Below, piece by piece: positions 18,761-26,129 of a DNA stretch of 64,000 bases (its first letter is position 1; each line of letters starts with the position of its first letter). This DNA comes from Bacillus wiedmannii (lineage in GTDB: Bacteria; Bacillota; Bacilli; Bacillales; Bacillaceae_G): contig NZ_LOBC01000018.1 of NCBI RefSeq assembly GCF_001583695.1, positions 1 through 64,000 of the forward strand, given 5' to 3'. Both the position numbers and the translations under genes were made by a program. The notes under the pieces were generated by a model. That model worked only from the letters and a program-made list of their open reading frames with translations, ran no database searches and was not told the DNA's origin.

Positions 18761-18785
18761 GATTCCTCCCTATAAAAATGAAATT

Positions 18786-18815
18786 TCCACCAGCAAAGAG
18801 ACTTTTGCTGGTGGA
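18786..18815 (-). terminator. Hairpin between hppD and the fumarylacetoacetase gene
   Basis: Perfect 12-bp stem tccaccagcaaa/tttgctggtgga with a 6-nt loop inside the 63-nt gap. The following U content is broken (AAATTTCATTTTT), so it may be a partial terminator or an mRNA-processing structure that sets the ratio of the enzymes. Confidence 0.55.
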
Positions 18816-18823
18816 TACAAATC

Positions 18824-19942
18824 TTATAAGTTTCCGCGACGTTCCTGTTCTCTTTCAATTGATTCAAATAATGCTTTAAAGTTCCCTTCTCCAAATCCGC
18901 GAGAACCTTTACGTTGAATAATTTCAATAAATAAAGTTGGACGATCTACAATTGGTTTCGTAAAGATTTGTAGTAAGTATCCTTCCTCATCGCGATCTAC
19001 TAAAATCTTTAATTCTTTTAACCTATCAATTTCTTCATCAATCTTCCCAACTCGCGCACTTAACTCATCATAATAAGTATCAGGTGTATCTAAAAACTCC
19101 ACGCCATTTTCACGAAGCGCTTCCACTGTTTTAACGATATCGCTTGTTAATAAAGCAAGATGTTGTACACCTGCTCCATTATAGAATTCTAGATATTCTT
19201 GAATTTGCGATTTTCTCTTTCCATCTGCTGGCTCGTTAATAGGGAACTTAATACGACTTCCATTTGTCATAACTTTCGACATTAATGCTGAATACTCTGT
19301 ACTAATATCGTCATCATCAAAATGAATCATTTGTTTAAAGCCCATAACATTCTCATAATAGCTAACCCATTCTTCCATTTTCTCAACATTACCAACTACG
19401 TGGTCTACAGCAATTAAACCTGACTCTTCAAATGGAATATTAAACTCCACCTGTTGGAATCCTGGCATAAATGTTCCTTTATAATTTTTACGCTCTACAA
19501 GCGTGTGAATTGTATCACCATACGTACCAATAACTGCTTTTTTCAATGTACCGTTCTCGTCTGTTAATTCCACAGGTGGAGCAATCGCGACGGCACCACG
19601 TTTCACAGCTTCCGAGTATGCTTTGTCAACATCGTCAACAAGTAAAGCAACATCTTTTACACCATCACCATGTGTCTTTACAAATTCTGCGATACGATTA
19701 TCGCTACTTAAAGCTCCAGACACAACAAAACGCATATTTTTTTGCACAAGAACATAAGATACCTTTTCACGGTTACCAGTTTCTAATCCAGAGTAAGCCA
19801 CAATTTTGAAACCGAATGCTCTCGCAAGGTAATAACTTGATTGCTTTGCATTTCCTACGTAAAATTCCAAATGATCTACATCACGTACCGGAAAAAAGTC
19901 CTCCATTTGTGCAGCTAGCGTATCCATAGATTTTTGTTTCAT
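18824..19942 (-). CDS. hppD: 4-hydroxyphenylpyruvate dioxygenase
   Basis: 372 residues from ATG 19942 with GAGG about 6 nt upstream; the longer reading from 19993 is unsupported. Two vicinal-oxygen-chelate domains are visible: VDHLEFYVGNAKQS at the N-terminus, and the catalytic half with DHVVGNVEKMEEW, GVQHLALLTSDI and the terminal FIEIIQRKGSRGFGEGNF. It converts 4-hydroxyphenylpyruvate to homogentisate. First gene of the tyrosine catabolic operon. Confidence 0.96.
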   Translation of the reverse strand: MKQKSMDTLAAQMEDFFPVRDVDHLEFYVGNAKQSSYYLARAFGFKIVAYSGLETGNREKVSYVLVQKNMRFVVSGALSSDNRIAEFVKTHGDGVKDVALLVDDVDKAYSEAVKRGAVAIAPPVELTDENGTLKKAVIGTYGDTIHTLVERKNYKGTFMPGFQQVEFNIPFEESGLIAVDHVVGNVEKMEEWVSYYENVMGFKQMIHFDDDDISTEYSALMSKVMTNGSRIKFPINEPADGKRKSQIQEYLEFYNGAGVQHLALLTSDIVKTVEALRENGVEFLDTPDTYYDELSARVGKIDEEIDRLKELKILVDRDEEGYLLQIFTKPIVDRPTLFIEIIQRKGSRGFGEGNFKALFESIEREQERRGNL

Positions 19943-20023
19943 AAAATCCTCATCCCCCTGTAAATAGATTAAATGGTACATACTTAAAACCAACCGAAAA
20001 CGCTTCCAACATCAATTAATAGA

Positions 20024-20080
20024 AATTAGTTAGCAAGCTAACAAATTCTGACCTTTAAAATTTTCTATCTTTTCTGTCAA
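20024..20080 (-). promoter_or_regulatory. hppD: Promoter and operator-like palindrome upstream of hppD
   Basis: A -35 box TTGACA (20075-20080, minus strand) is followed at about 17 nt by a weak TAAAGG. Immediately downstream, covering the expected start, is an inverted repeat gttagc-aa-gctaac (20029-20042) that extends with one mismatch to about 11-bp arms. The position suggests a repressor site controlling the tyrosine operon; the repressor is not known. Confidence 0.5.
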
Positions 20081-20173
20081 ATTCCTCTTTTTTTCTTACA
20101 TATAAAATTCGACTTTTTTCTCTTTACATGACGGAGGGAATATTAATACTTGAAGATATATATGAGAGGAAAA

Positions 20174-20229
20174 CAAAAAAGACCCCAACATATTAACTAC
20201 TTACTAATATGCTAGAGTCTTTATTTTTT
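20174..20229 (-). terminator. Terminator of the peptide array
   Basis: On the minus strand a long imperfect stem pairs AAAGACTCTAGCATATTA with TTAATATG and GGGGTCTTT, followed by a T run. It lies downstream of the fourth peptide gene and closes the array. Confidence 0.7.
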
Positions 20230-20252
20230 TTGAATGATTGTATTTATATATC

Positions 20253-20363
20253 TCATACTAATACATTTGCAAGGAATAAAATAAATGATGTTAATACTAC
20301 CGCTCCACCTAATGATCCTAATAAATCTGTTTTTGTTACTTGTAACACTTGTTCACTGTTCAT
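20253..20363 (-). CDS. Small membrane peptide, family A (fourth, divergent copy)
   Basis: 36 residues. It keeps the N-terminal EQVLQVTK and the family pattern as KTDLLGSLGGAVVLTSFI, but differs from the other three array members at about a dozen positions. Basic and polar N-terminus, hydrophobic C-terminal two thirds: a single membrane segment. AAGGAG lies about 9 nt and GAGG about 4 nt before the ATG. Last gene of the array. No known function; I do not recognise it beyond its relatives in this window. Confidence 0.8.
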   Translation of the reverse strand: MNSEQVLQVTKTDLLGSLGGAVVLTSFILFLANVLV

Positions 20364-20405
20364 ATTCCTCATTCTCCTTTCATTTTGTAAGATTTAAAAC
20401 TTCTA

Positions 20406-20513
20406 TTATACTAATACACTTGATAAAAATACGATTAATGCCGTTAATACTACTGCTCCACTTGCTGATCCTACGAAGTCACCTTTTGTTACTTGTAATA
20501 CTTGCTCTTTCAT
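20406..20513 (-). CDS. Small membrane peptide, family A (third copy)
   Basis: 35 residues with the core KGDFVGSASGAVVLTALI and a hydrophobic tail ending VLV. The peptide is identical to those at 20555-20662 and 20707-20814 although the DNA differs at several synonymous sites, so the protein sequence is held constant. GAGAGGAG precedes the ATG. Predicted single transmembrane peptide; function unknown. Confidence 0.85.
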   Translation of the reverse strand: MKEQVLQVTKGDFVGSASGAVVLTALIVFLSSVLV

Positions 20514-20554
20514 TTTGCATTCTCCTCTCTTTTTCTTTTATTACAAAACTTTTA

Positions 20555-20662
20555 TTATACTAATACGCTTGATAGAAATACGATTAATGCCGTTAATACT
20601 ACCGCTCCACTTGCTGATCCTACGAAATCACCTTTTGTTACTTGTAATACTTGCTCTTTCAT
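20555..20662 (-). CDS. Small membrane peptide, family A (second copy)
   Basis: 35 residues, same protein as its two neighbours, encoded with different synonymous codons (for example GCG/GCA and GAT/GAC). The ribosome site GGGAG is about 10 nt upstream. An in-frame ATG at 20671 is too close to that site to be the start. Member of a four-gene tandem array on the minus strand. Confidence 0.85.
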   Translation of the reverse strand: MKEQVLQVTKGDFVGSASGAVVLTALIVFLSSVLV

Positions 20663-20706
20663 ATCTTTCATTCTCCCTTCATTTGTTTTTTGTTACAAAG
20701 CTTCTA

Positions 20707-20814
20707 TTATACTAATACGCTTGATAGAAATACGATTAATGCTGTTAATACTACTGCTCCACTTGCTGATCCTACGAAGTCACCTTTTGTTACTTGTAAT
20801 ACTTGCTCTTTCAT
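20707..20814 (-). CDS. Small membrane peptide, family A (first copy of the array)
   Basis: 35 residues: charged N-terminus MKEQVLQVTKGD, then a hydrophobic stretch from FVG to the end. AAGGAGG lies 8-9 nt before ATG 20814, a strong translation start. It is the first gene after a long AT-rich control region. The motif D-F-x-G-x-A-S-G-x-x-x-L-T-A-x-I recurs in the peptides at 42937, 44050 and 46584, so this belongs to a wider family. Possible roles are a membrane stress peptide, a type I toxin or an accessory subunit; none is shown. Confidence 0.87.
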   Translation of the reverse strand: MKEQVLQVTKGDFVGSASGAVVLTALIVFLSSVLV

Positions 20815-20879
20815 TTTATGTATCCTCCTTTTTAATAAGTTATCTATATGTAATTTCTAAGAAATGTTTATTTCATAGT

Positions 20880-20960
20880 TTTTATGTTAGCGTTACATTA
20901 AAGTTATTAACGTAACGTTTGTAACATTAATGTAACATAACTATTGTTACGTTGCAATAT
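20880..20960. promoter_or_regulatory. GTTAC-rich control region upstream of the peptide array
   Basis: Within about 70 bp there are six or more (T/C)GTTAC or GTAAC words on both strands. They include a 9-bp inverted repeat gttacatta (20892-20900) / taatgtaac (20928-20936) and taacgtaacgtt (20909-20920). The density suggests a cooperative binding region. It differs from the CTTACA-N4-TGTAAG promoters used by related peptides at 42-46 kb. Confidence 0.5.
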
Positions 20961-21235
20961 AATTACGTAAATTTTATTACACTTTTTTTACGTTTTTTTA
21001 TAAACACCCTTAAAAACCCTATTTTAATGCACTTTCTACTAAGTTGAAGTTTGTAATGTTATTGTAATATTACAGTCATATAACGAAATACCTTCATACC
21101 TACCTCTATTTTTGTTACAAATTAAAGTGCATATTCAAAGTAATAAGATGACGCCTATCAAATTTTTACTGACGGTTCACGCGAGATAAAATACGATTTT
21201 TCCAAGATAAGTTTATATGTTTCCTCTATATAACT
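20961..21235. other. AT-rich gap between the peptide array and the HAD phosphatase gene
   Basis: No gene seen. Further scattered GTAATATTAC-like words (around 21050-21080) continue the pattern of the array control region. The HAD gene promoter should be near 21200 but is not clear. Confidence 0.35.
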
Positions 21236-21265
21236 ATGTATAATAAAAGCAAAGAGGTGGTCATT

Positions 21266-22138
21266 TTGAAATTAATCGCATTAGATATGGATGGTACGCT
21301 ACTATCATCTAATCTTGAAATCTCCAAAGAGAACTTACAAGCTATCCAAACTGCAAAAGAGGCTGGTCATATAGTCATGATTTGTTCTGGTCGTGCAAAA
21401 GAGGATGCTTTGAAATTATTGGAAGAATATAAACTATCTCTTCCAGTTGGAGCGAGCAATGGGGCAATTGTTTATGTGGATGGAAAAGTAATTAACTCGC
21501 GTTGTTTACAAAATGATAAAGTATACAAGCTTGCAAAATTACTAGAATCTGAAGGTTTTCCTTATAAGCTATATACGAATAAAGGAGTTTATTCTCCATA
21601 TACATGGCAAGATCAAGTCATGCAAGCGTTCGAAGAGAACAAGCATGCACTAGATGTTACACTTGAAGAACTTGAAAGAATTACAGAAAAACAAAAGAAA
21701 TCAAACTTAATTACTGATTTTCAAAAAATCGAAGATGTTGTAAATAATCCAGAATTAGAAATATCTAAATTCTTCATTTTGACATTTAATGCAGCGCATC
21801 GTGCACAGCTATTAAGCATGTTACAAGAAGACACTGATATTTCAGTTACCGCATCAGCTCCTACTAATGTAGAAATTATGGATAAGCACGGTCATAAAGG
21901 GAACGGTCTACAAGAAATGGCTGCTTATTTCAATATACCAATTGAAGATACTATTGCAATCGGGGACAACTTTAATGATGTGCCAATGTTACAAGTAGCT
22001 GGCTTATCAGTTGCAATGGGAAATGCTGAAGAAGATGTAAAAAAACTATGTGATGTCGTAACATTAACAAATAATGAGCATGGGGTTGCTCACGCAATCG
22101 AGAAATTTGTATTGAAACAAACTTCATCTAGTAAATAA
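21266..22138 (+). CDS. HAD superfamily Cof-type phosphatase
   Basis: 290 residues from TTG 21266, which has GAGGTGG 6 nt upstream; ATG 21236 would place the ribosome site inside the coding region. Motif I is ALDMDGTLLSS, motif II ICSGR, and motifs III/IV KGNGLQEM and IGDNFNDVPML, which is the Cof/YkrA (HAD-IIB) group with a large cap domain. Such enzymes dephosphorylate sugar phosphates or flavin precursors; the substrate cannot be told. Confidence 0.9.
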   Translation: MKLIALDMDGTLLSSNLEISKENLQAIQTAKEAGHIVMICSGRAKEDALKLLEEYKLSLPVGASNGAIVYVDGKVINSRCLQNDKVYKLAKLLESEGFPYKLYTNKGVYSPYTWQDQVMQAFEENKHALDVTLEELERITEKQKKSNLITDFQKIEDVVNNPELEISKFFILTFNAAHRAQLLSMLQEDTDISVTASAPTNVEIMDKHGHKGNGLQEMAAYFNIPIEDTIAIGDNFNDVPMLQVAGLSVAMGNAEEDVKKLCDVVTLTNNEHGVAHAIEKFVLKQTSSSK

Positions 22139-22175
22139 AAAAAGGACTCTTTCAATTTGAAAGGGTCCTTTTCTT
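22137..22175. terminator. Bidirectional terminator between HAD gene and peptide importer
   Basis: Stem aaaggactctttca/tgaaagggtccttt with one wobble pair, A-run before and T-run after, between convergent stop codons. Confidence 0.85.
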
Positions 22176-23141
22176 TTATACATGATGACAAGCAACAAAA
22201 TGCTCTTCACCAACATTACGGAATTCTGGTACCGTTTGTTTACAAATATCTGTTGCAAACGGGCAACGTGTATGAAAGCGACAACCCGAAGGTGGATTTG
22301 CTGGACTTGGAATATCACCCTCTAGTATAATCCGCTCTCGCTTCACTGTTGGATCTGGTATTGGCACAGCTGATAACAATGCTTTTGTATACGGATGCAG
22401 TGGGTTCGTAAATAACTCATCACGCGGCGCTGTTTCCACAATCGTTCCTAAATACATAATTCCAATTTTCGTACATAAGTGCTCTACTACGCTTAAATCA
22501 TGTGAAATGAACAAATAAGATAGTCCCTTTTTCTCCTGTAACTCACTAAATAAATTAATGATCTGTGCTTGAATAGATACATCTAGTGCTGCCACAGGTT
22601 CGTCAGCTACAATAAATTCTGGATTTAATACCATTGCTCTTGCGATAACGATACGCTGACGTTGTCCACCAGAAAACTCATGAGGGTACCGGTCAATATG
22701 ATATGGGGCTAAACCACATAACTCTAATACTTCTGTCACTTTTTCACGAACATTTTCTTTCGTCGCTAGTCCGTGAGCCAACATCGGCTCGCCAAGTGCT
22801 TCTCCAATTCTCATTCTCGGATTTAATGAGCTAAATGGATCTTGAAACACAAGCTGCATATTAGGACGATGTTTTCTCAATTCCTCTTTTGATAAAGAAT
22901 GAACATCGTGTCCTTTAAACTTCACTTCTCCCTCCGTTTTTTGAACGAGACGTAAAATTGTTTTTCCTATCGTCGTTTTTCCGCTTCCTGATTCACCAAC
23001 GAGACCGAACACTTCCCCTTTATTAATAGTAAAACTTACTCCATCAACTGCTTTTACATGTCCAACCGTTCTACTAAATATGCCGCCTTTAATCGGAAAA
23101 TATGTTTTTAAGTTTTTTACTTCTAATAATGGTTCACTCAT
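22176..23141 (-). CDS. Oligopeptide ABC transporter ATPase (OppF/DppF type)
   Basis: 321 residues. Walker A GESGSGKTTIGK, signature SGGQRQRIVIARAM, Walker B FIVADEPVAALD, and the C-terminal OppF/DppF extension with a cysteine-rich stretch (PSGCRFHTRCPFATDIC) that in related ATPases holds an iron-sulfur cluster. It overlaps the preceding ATPase gene by 4 nt. Last gene of the importer operon. Confidence 0.94.
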   Translation of the reverse strand: MSEPLLEVKNLKTYFPIKGGIFSRTVGHVKAVDGVSFTINKGEVFGLVGESGSGKTTIGKTILRLVQKTEGEVKFKGHDVHSLSKEELRKHRPNMQLVFQDPFSSLNPRMRIGEALGEPMLAHGLATKENVREKVTEVLELCGLAPYHIDRYPHEFSGGQRQRIVIARAMVLNPEFIVADEPVAALDVSIQAQIINLFSELQEKKGLSYLFISHDLSVVEHLCTKIGIMYLGTIVETAPRDELFTNPLHPYTKALLSAVPIPDPTVKRERIILEGDIPSPANPPSGCRFHTRCPFATDICKQTVPEFRNVGEEHFVACHHV

Positions 23142-24118
23142 TGTTCCGCACGCTCCTCATATAACCAACAAGCTACTTTATGATTTTCATCATGTACATT
23201 CAGATTTGGCGCTTCTTCTTTACATATTTCCATACAATGCTCACAACGACCGCTAAAGTAGCAAAATTCATCCAAACCAACTAAATTAGGAACTTGCCCT
23301 GGAATAGAATATAGTTTATCTATTCGTTTTCCCATCACTGGTTTTGATTTCAACAAGCCCTTCGTATACGGGTGTTTCGGATTTTGGAATATCTCTAGTA
23401 CTGGTGCTTCTTCAATCACTTTCCCACCATACATAACGACAACGTAATCAGCCATCTCAGCTACAACGCCTAAATCATGTGTAATTAATAAAATTGATGT
23501 TTTAAATTCCTCTTTTACTTGTCTTAATAAATCTAATATTTGAGCTTGAATTGTAACATCAAGAGCCGTTGTCGGTTCATCAGCAATTAATAACTTAGGA
23601 TTACAACTAAGTGCAACAGCAATCATAATACGTTGTAACATTCCACCACTCAGTTCGTGCGGATAAGAGTGGACGATTTCATCCGCACGAGCTATGCCGA
23701 CTTTACGAATTAACTCAATTGCCTTCTTATATGCTTCATTTTTACTAAGTAATTCATGCTCTCTTAACGTCTCTACAATTTGTTCACCTACAGTGAAGAC
23801 AGGATTTAGCGATGTCATCGGCTCTTGGAAAATCATCGCAATATCATTTCCTCGTAAACTACGAAGCTCTTTCTCTTTCATTCCTAAAAGACTTTTTCCT
23901 TCATATAAAATATCCCCACCTACTACACTGCCTGATTCAGCAATAAGTCCCATAATGGATAAAGCCGTTACACTTTTCCCGCAACCCGATTCACCTACAA
24001 CACAAACAGTTTCACCTTCTCGAACTGTAAAACTAACGTGATTCACAGCTTTTACTGTCCCTTCTTCTGTCTGAAAGTGTGTTTGTAAGTCTTTCAGCTC
24101 TACTACCGCTTTACTCAT
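23138..24118 (-). CDS. Oligopeptide ABC transporter ATPase (OppD/DppD type)
   Basis: 326 residues. Walker A GESGCGKSVTALS, signature LSGGMLQRIMIAVAL, Walker B LLIADEPTTALD. C-terminal cysteine region FCYFSGRCEHCMEIC. Partner of the OppF-type ATPase; together they power the DppBC-type channel encoded upstream. Starts 10 nt after the permease gene ends. Confidence 0.94.
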   Translation of the reverse strand: MSKAVVELKDLQTHFQTEEGTVKAVNHVSFTVREGETVCVVGESGCGKSVTALSIMGLIAESGSVVGGDILYEGKSLLGMKEKELRSLRGNDIAMIFQEPMTSLNPVFTVGEQIVETLREHELLSKNEAYKKAIELIRKVGIARADEIVHSYPHELSGGMLQRIMIAVALSCNPKLLIADEPTTALDVTIQAQILDLLRQVKEEFKTSILLITHDLGVVAEMADYVVVMYGGKVIEEAPVLEIFQNPKHPYTKGLLKSKPVMGKRIDKLYSIPGQVPNLVGLDEFCYFSGRCEHCMEICKEEAPNLNVHDENHKVACWLYEERAEQ

Positions 24119-24128
24119 ACCTTCTCAC

Positions 24129-25052
24129 CTACCGTCTCATCTTTGGATCTAACGCATCACGAAGTGCATCACCAAGTAAATTAATGGATACAACTGTTAT
24201 AAAGATTGCAAAACCAGGCGGAATCCATAACCACGGACGCTTTTGGAAATCAATTAACGAGTTAGCTGCGCTAATCATATTCCCCCATGATGGTGTAGGT
24301 GGGACGACTCCGAGACCTAAGTAACTTAGTGCGGACTCACTCAAAATTGAACCTGCAACACCCAAAGTTGCTACAACAATAAGCAACGGAAAGACGTTAG
24401 GAATTAAATGATGAATAATTTTCCGAGAATCCTTTAATCCTAATACATCTGCTGCTTGCATAAAGGCTTGCTCCCGCAATGTTAAAATTTGTCCTCTCAC
24501 AAGCCGGGCAAGTCCTGGCCATCCTACTAAACTTAAAATAATCATTACAACATATAAACGGTATTCCGATGGTAATTTCCATTCTGATAAAATTGCTCCC
24601 ATTATAATAAGTAGCGGTAATCCCGGAATGGACATTAACACATCCGCAACACGCATAATTAAATGATCTACAACCCCTCGATAAAAACCAGCAATTGCTC
24701 CTAATAAAGCTCCTAGTATAACGGATAATAGCATCGACGCTAAACCAATTGTTAATGAAATACGCCCTGCTTGCATAAGTCTAGTTAAAATATCCCGTCC
24801 CAACTGGTCTGTTCCAAGCCAATGTGACAGGCTGGGTGGTTTATTAATTTGTGTTACTTGTACTTTCCCATCAGCATACGGCGAAAAGATTGGACCGATA
24901 AAACTAAATAAAAACATAAATATTAAAACGTATAAGCCACACAGTGCCATCTTATTTTTCTTAATTTTTTTATACGCTTGGCGCCATGGTGATGATTCAT
25001 TTCTCTTTTTTCGTTCCTTCTTTTTCTCTATTATTGGTGTAATAGTCTCCAT
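24129..25052 (-). CDS. Oligopeptide ABC transporter permease (OppC/DppC type)
   Basis: 307 residues. A cytoplasmic N-terminus (a lysine/arginine-rich stretch to about residue 35) is followed by six membrane segments. The EAA loop is seen in the QAADVLGLKDSRKIIHHLIPN region. SALSYLGLGVVPPTPSWGNM is the characteristic C-terminal signature of DppC/OppC. Forms the channel with the DppB-type subunit upstream (12-nt gap). Confidence 0.94.
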   Translation of the reverse strand: METITPIIEKKKERKKRNESSPWRQAYKKIKKNKMALCGLYVLIFMFLFSFIGPIFSPYADGKVQVTQINKPPSLSHWLGTDQLGRDILTRLMQAGRISLTIGLASMLLSVILGALLGAIAGFYRGVVDHLIMRVADVLMSIPGLPLLIIMGAILSEWKLPSEYRLYVVMIILSLVGWPGLARLVRGQILTLREQAFMQAADVLGLKDSRKIIHHLIPNVFPLLIVVATLGVAGSILSESALSYLGLGVVPPTPSWGNMISAANSLIDFQKRPWLWIPPGFAIFITVVSINLLGDALRDALDPKMRR

Positions 25053-25064
25053 ATCTTTCCCTCC

Positions 25065-26021
25065 TTACTTCAATCGAATTCTTGGATCAACAAACGCATA
25101 TACAATATCAGCTAAGAAATTAGCCATAATTGTTAAACAAGAAAGAAACATTGTAAAGGCCATTAATACCGTATAATCACGGAAGTTTAATGCTTCTAAT
25201 TGAATACTCCCAATCCCTGGCCAATTAAAAATCTGTTCAATAATAATCGCTCCTGAAAATAAACCAGGTAATTCAAAAGCAAGTAATGTAATTGCTGGCA
25301 AAATTGCATTTTTCAATGCATGTTTATAAATAACGGTTCTTTCTTTTAAACCTTTTGCACGAGCAGTACGAATATAATCTTGCCTAACAACATCCAACAT
25401 GCTTGTTCTAAAATATCGTGTTAATGATCCTACACCAAGAAGCGTTAAAATAAATACAGGTAGAATCATATGACGTAATACTTCTAATATGTATGCTATT
25501 CCTGTTGAGTTACTCCCAATATCAATCATGCCACCAATAGGTAATAACTTTAAATCAACTGCTAATAATTTAATTAAAAATAATCCGATAAAGAATGATG
25601 GAAATGACATTGCTGCAAAGACACCGATTGTTACCAATCTATCAAACCAAGAGTGCTGCTTTGTTGCAGAAATAACCCCAATAATAAGAGCAATAATCCA
25701 AGTGAAAAATAAAGCTGCAACAGCAACGATAAATGTATTCCAAATAAATTTATTAAGTAATGAAGTTACAGGTTCTTGATACTGTAGAGAAAATCCAAAA
25801 TCACCATGCAAAGCATTCACTAACCATTGAAAATATCTTTCAATAATTGGTTTGTTTAAGCCATACAATTCCCTTAACTCTTGAGCTCTCTCTGGTGTTA
25901 ACTTTGGATTTGAATCAATATAATCCCCCGGCAAAAGTGCAAATAAGAAAAAAATAATAATAGATGTACCAAACAATGTAGGGATCATTTGAAGGAACCT
26001 ACGAACGATATATGTTTTCAC
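25065..26021 (-). CDS. Oligopeptide ABC transporter permease (OppB/DppB type)
   Basis: 318 residues from GTG 26021, placed 7 nt after GGGGAG; the reading from 26036 starts within that ribosome site. Six membrane segments, with the EAA loop (ARAKGLKERTVIYKHALKN) and FNWPGIGSIQLEALNFRDYT typical of DppB. First permease gene of the operon, about 110 nt downstream of a binding-protein gene. Confidence 0.93.
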   Translation of the reverse strand: MKTYIVRRFLQMIPTLFGTSIIIFFLFALLPGDYIDSNPKLTPERAQELRELYGLNKPIIERYFQWLVNALHGDFGFSLQYQEPVTSLLNKFIWNTFIVAVAALFFTWIIALIIGVISATKQHSWFDRLVTIGVFAAMSFPSFFIGLFLIKLLAVDLKLLPIGGMIDIGSNSTGIAYILEVLRHMILPVFILTLLGVGSLTRYFRTSMLDVVRQDYIRTARAKGLKERTVIYKHALKNAILPAITLLAFELPGLFSGAIIIEQIFNWPGIGSIQLEALNFRDYTVLMAFTMFLSCLTIMANFLADIVYAFVDPRIRLK

Positions 26022-26063
26022 CTTTTGTCTCCCCAATCCTATTTACTTAAAAATAGAAGAACA

Positions 26064-26104
26064 TTTTTTCAAAACAGCTACTATTCCATCGCTGTATGAA
26101 AAAA
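26064..26104 (-). terminator. Hairpin between binding protein and permease genes
   Basis: Imperfect stem pairing ttttttcaaaacagc (26064-26078) with gctgtatgaaaaaa (26091-26104). It has the look of a leaky terminator that would keep binding protein levels above permease levels, a common arrangement in importer operons. Confidence 0.45.
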
Positions 26105-26129
26105 CGCCTTCTATTATTTAGGTCAACCC

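Larger units (their letters stand above)
20400..20815. repeat. Tandem repeat formed by three peptide genes
   Basis: Three units of about 150 bp, each a 108-bp gene plus a variable spacer with a ribosome site, are close to identical in the coding part and diverge in the spacers. This is a coding array and not a CRISPR: the conserved part is an ORF and the spacers are short and AT-rich. Confidence 0.85.

Noticed and set aside
20253-20814. Peptide array as bacteriocin precursors
   Set aside because: No leader with a GG or similar cleavage site, and no immunity, modification or dedicated export genes are adjacent; a leaderless bacteriocin cannot be fully excluded.
20253-20815. Regularly repeated DNA that could be taken for a CRISPR array
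   Set aside because: The repeated part is an ORF with ribosome sites and synonymous variation, and there are no unique spacers of constant length.
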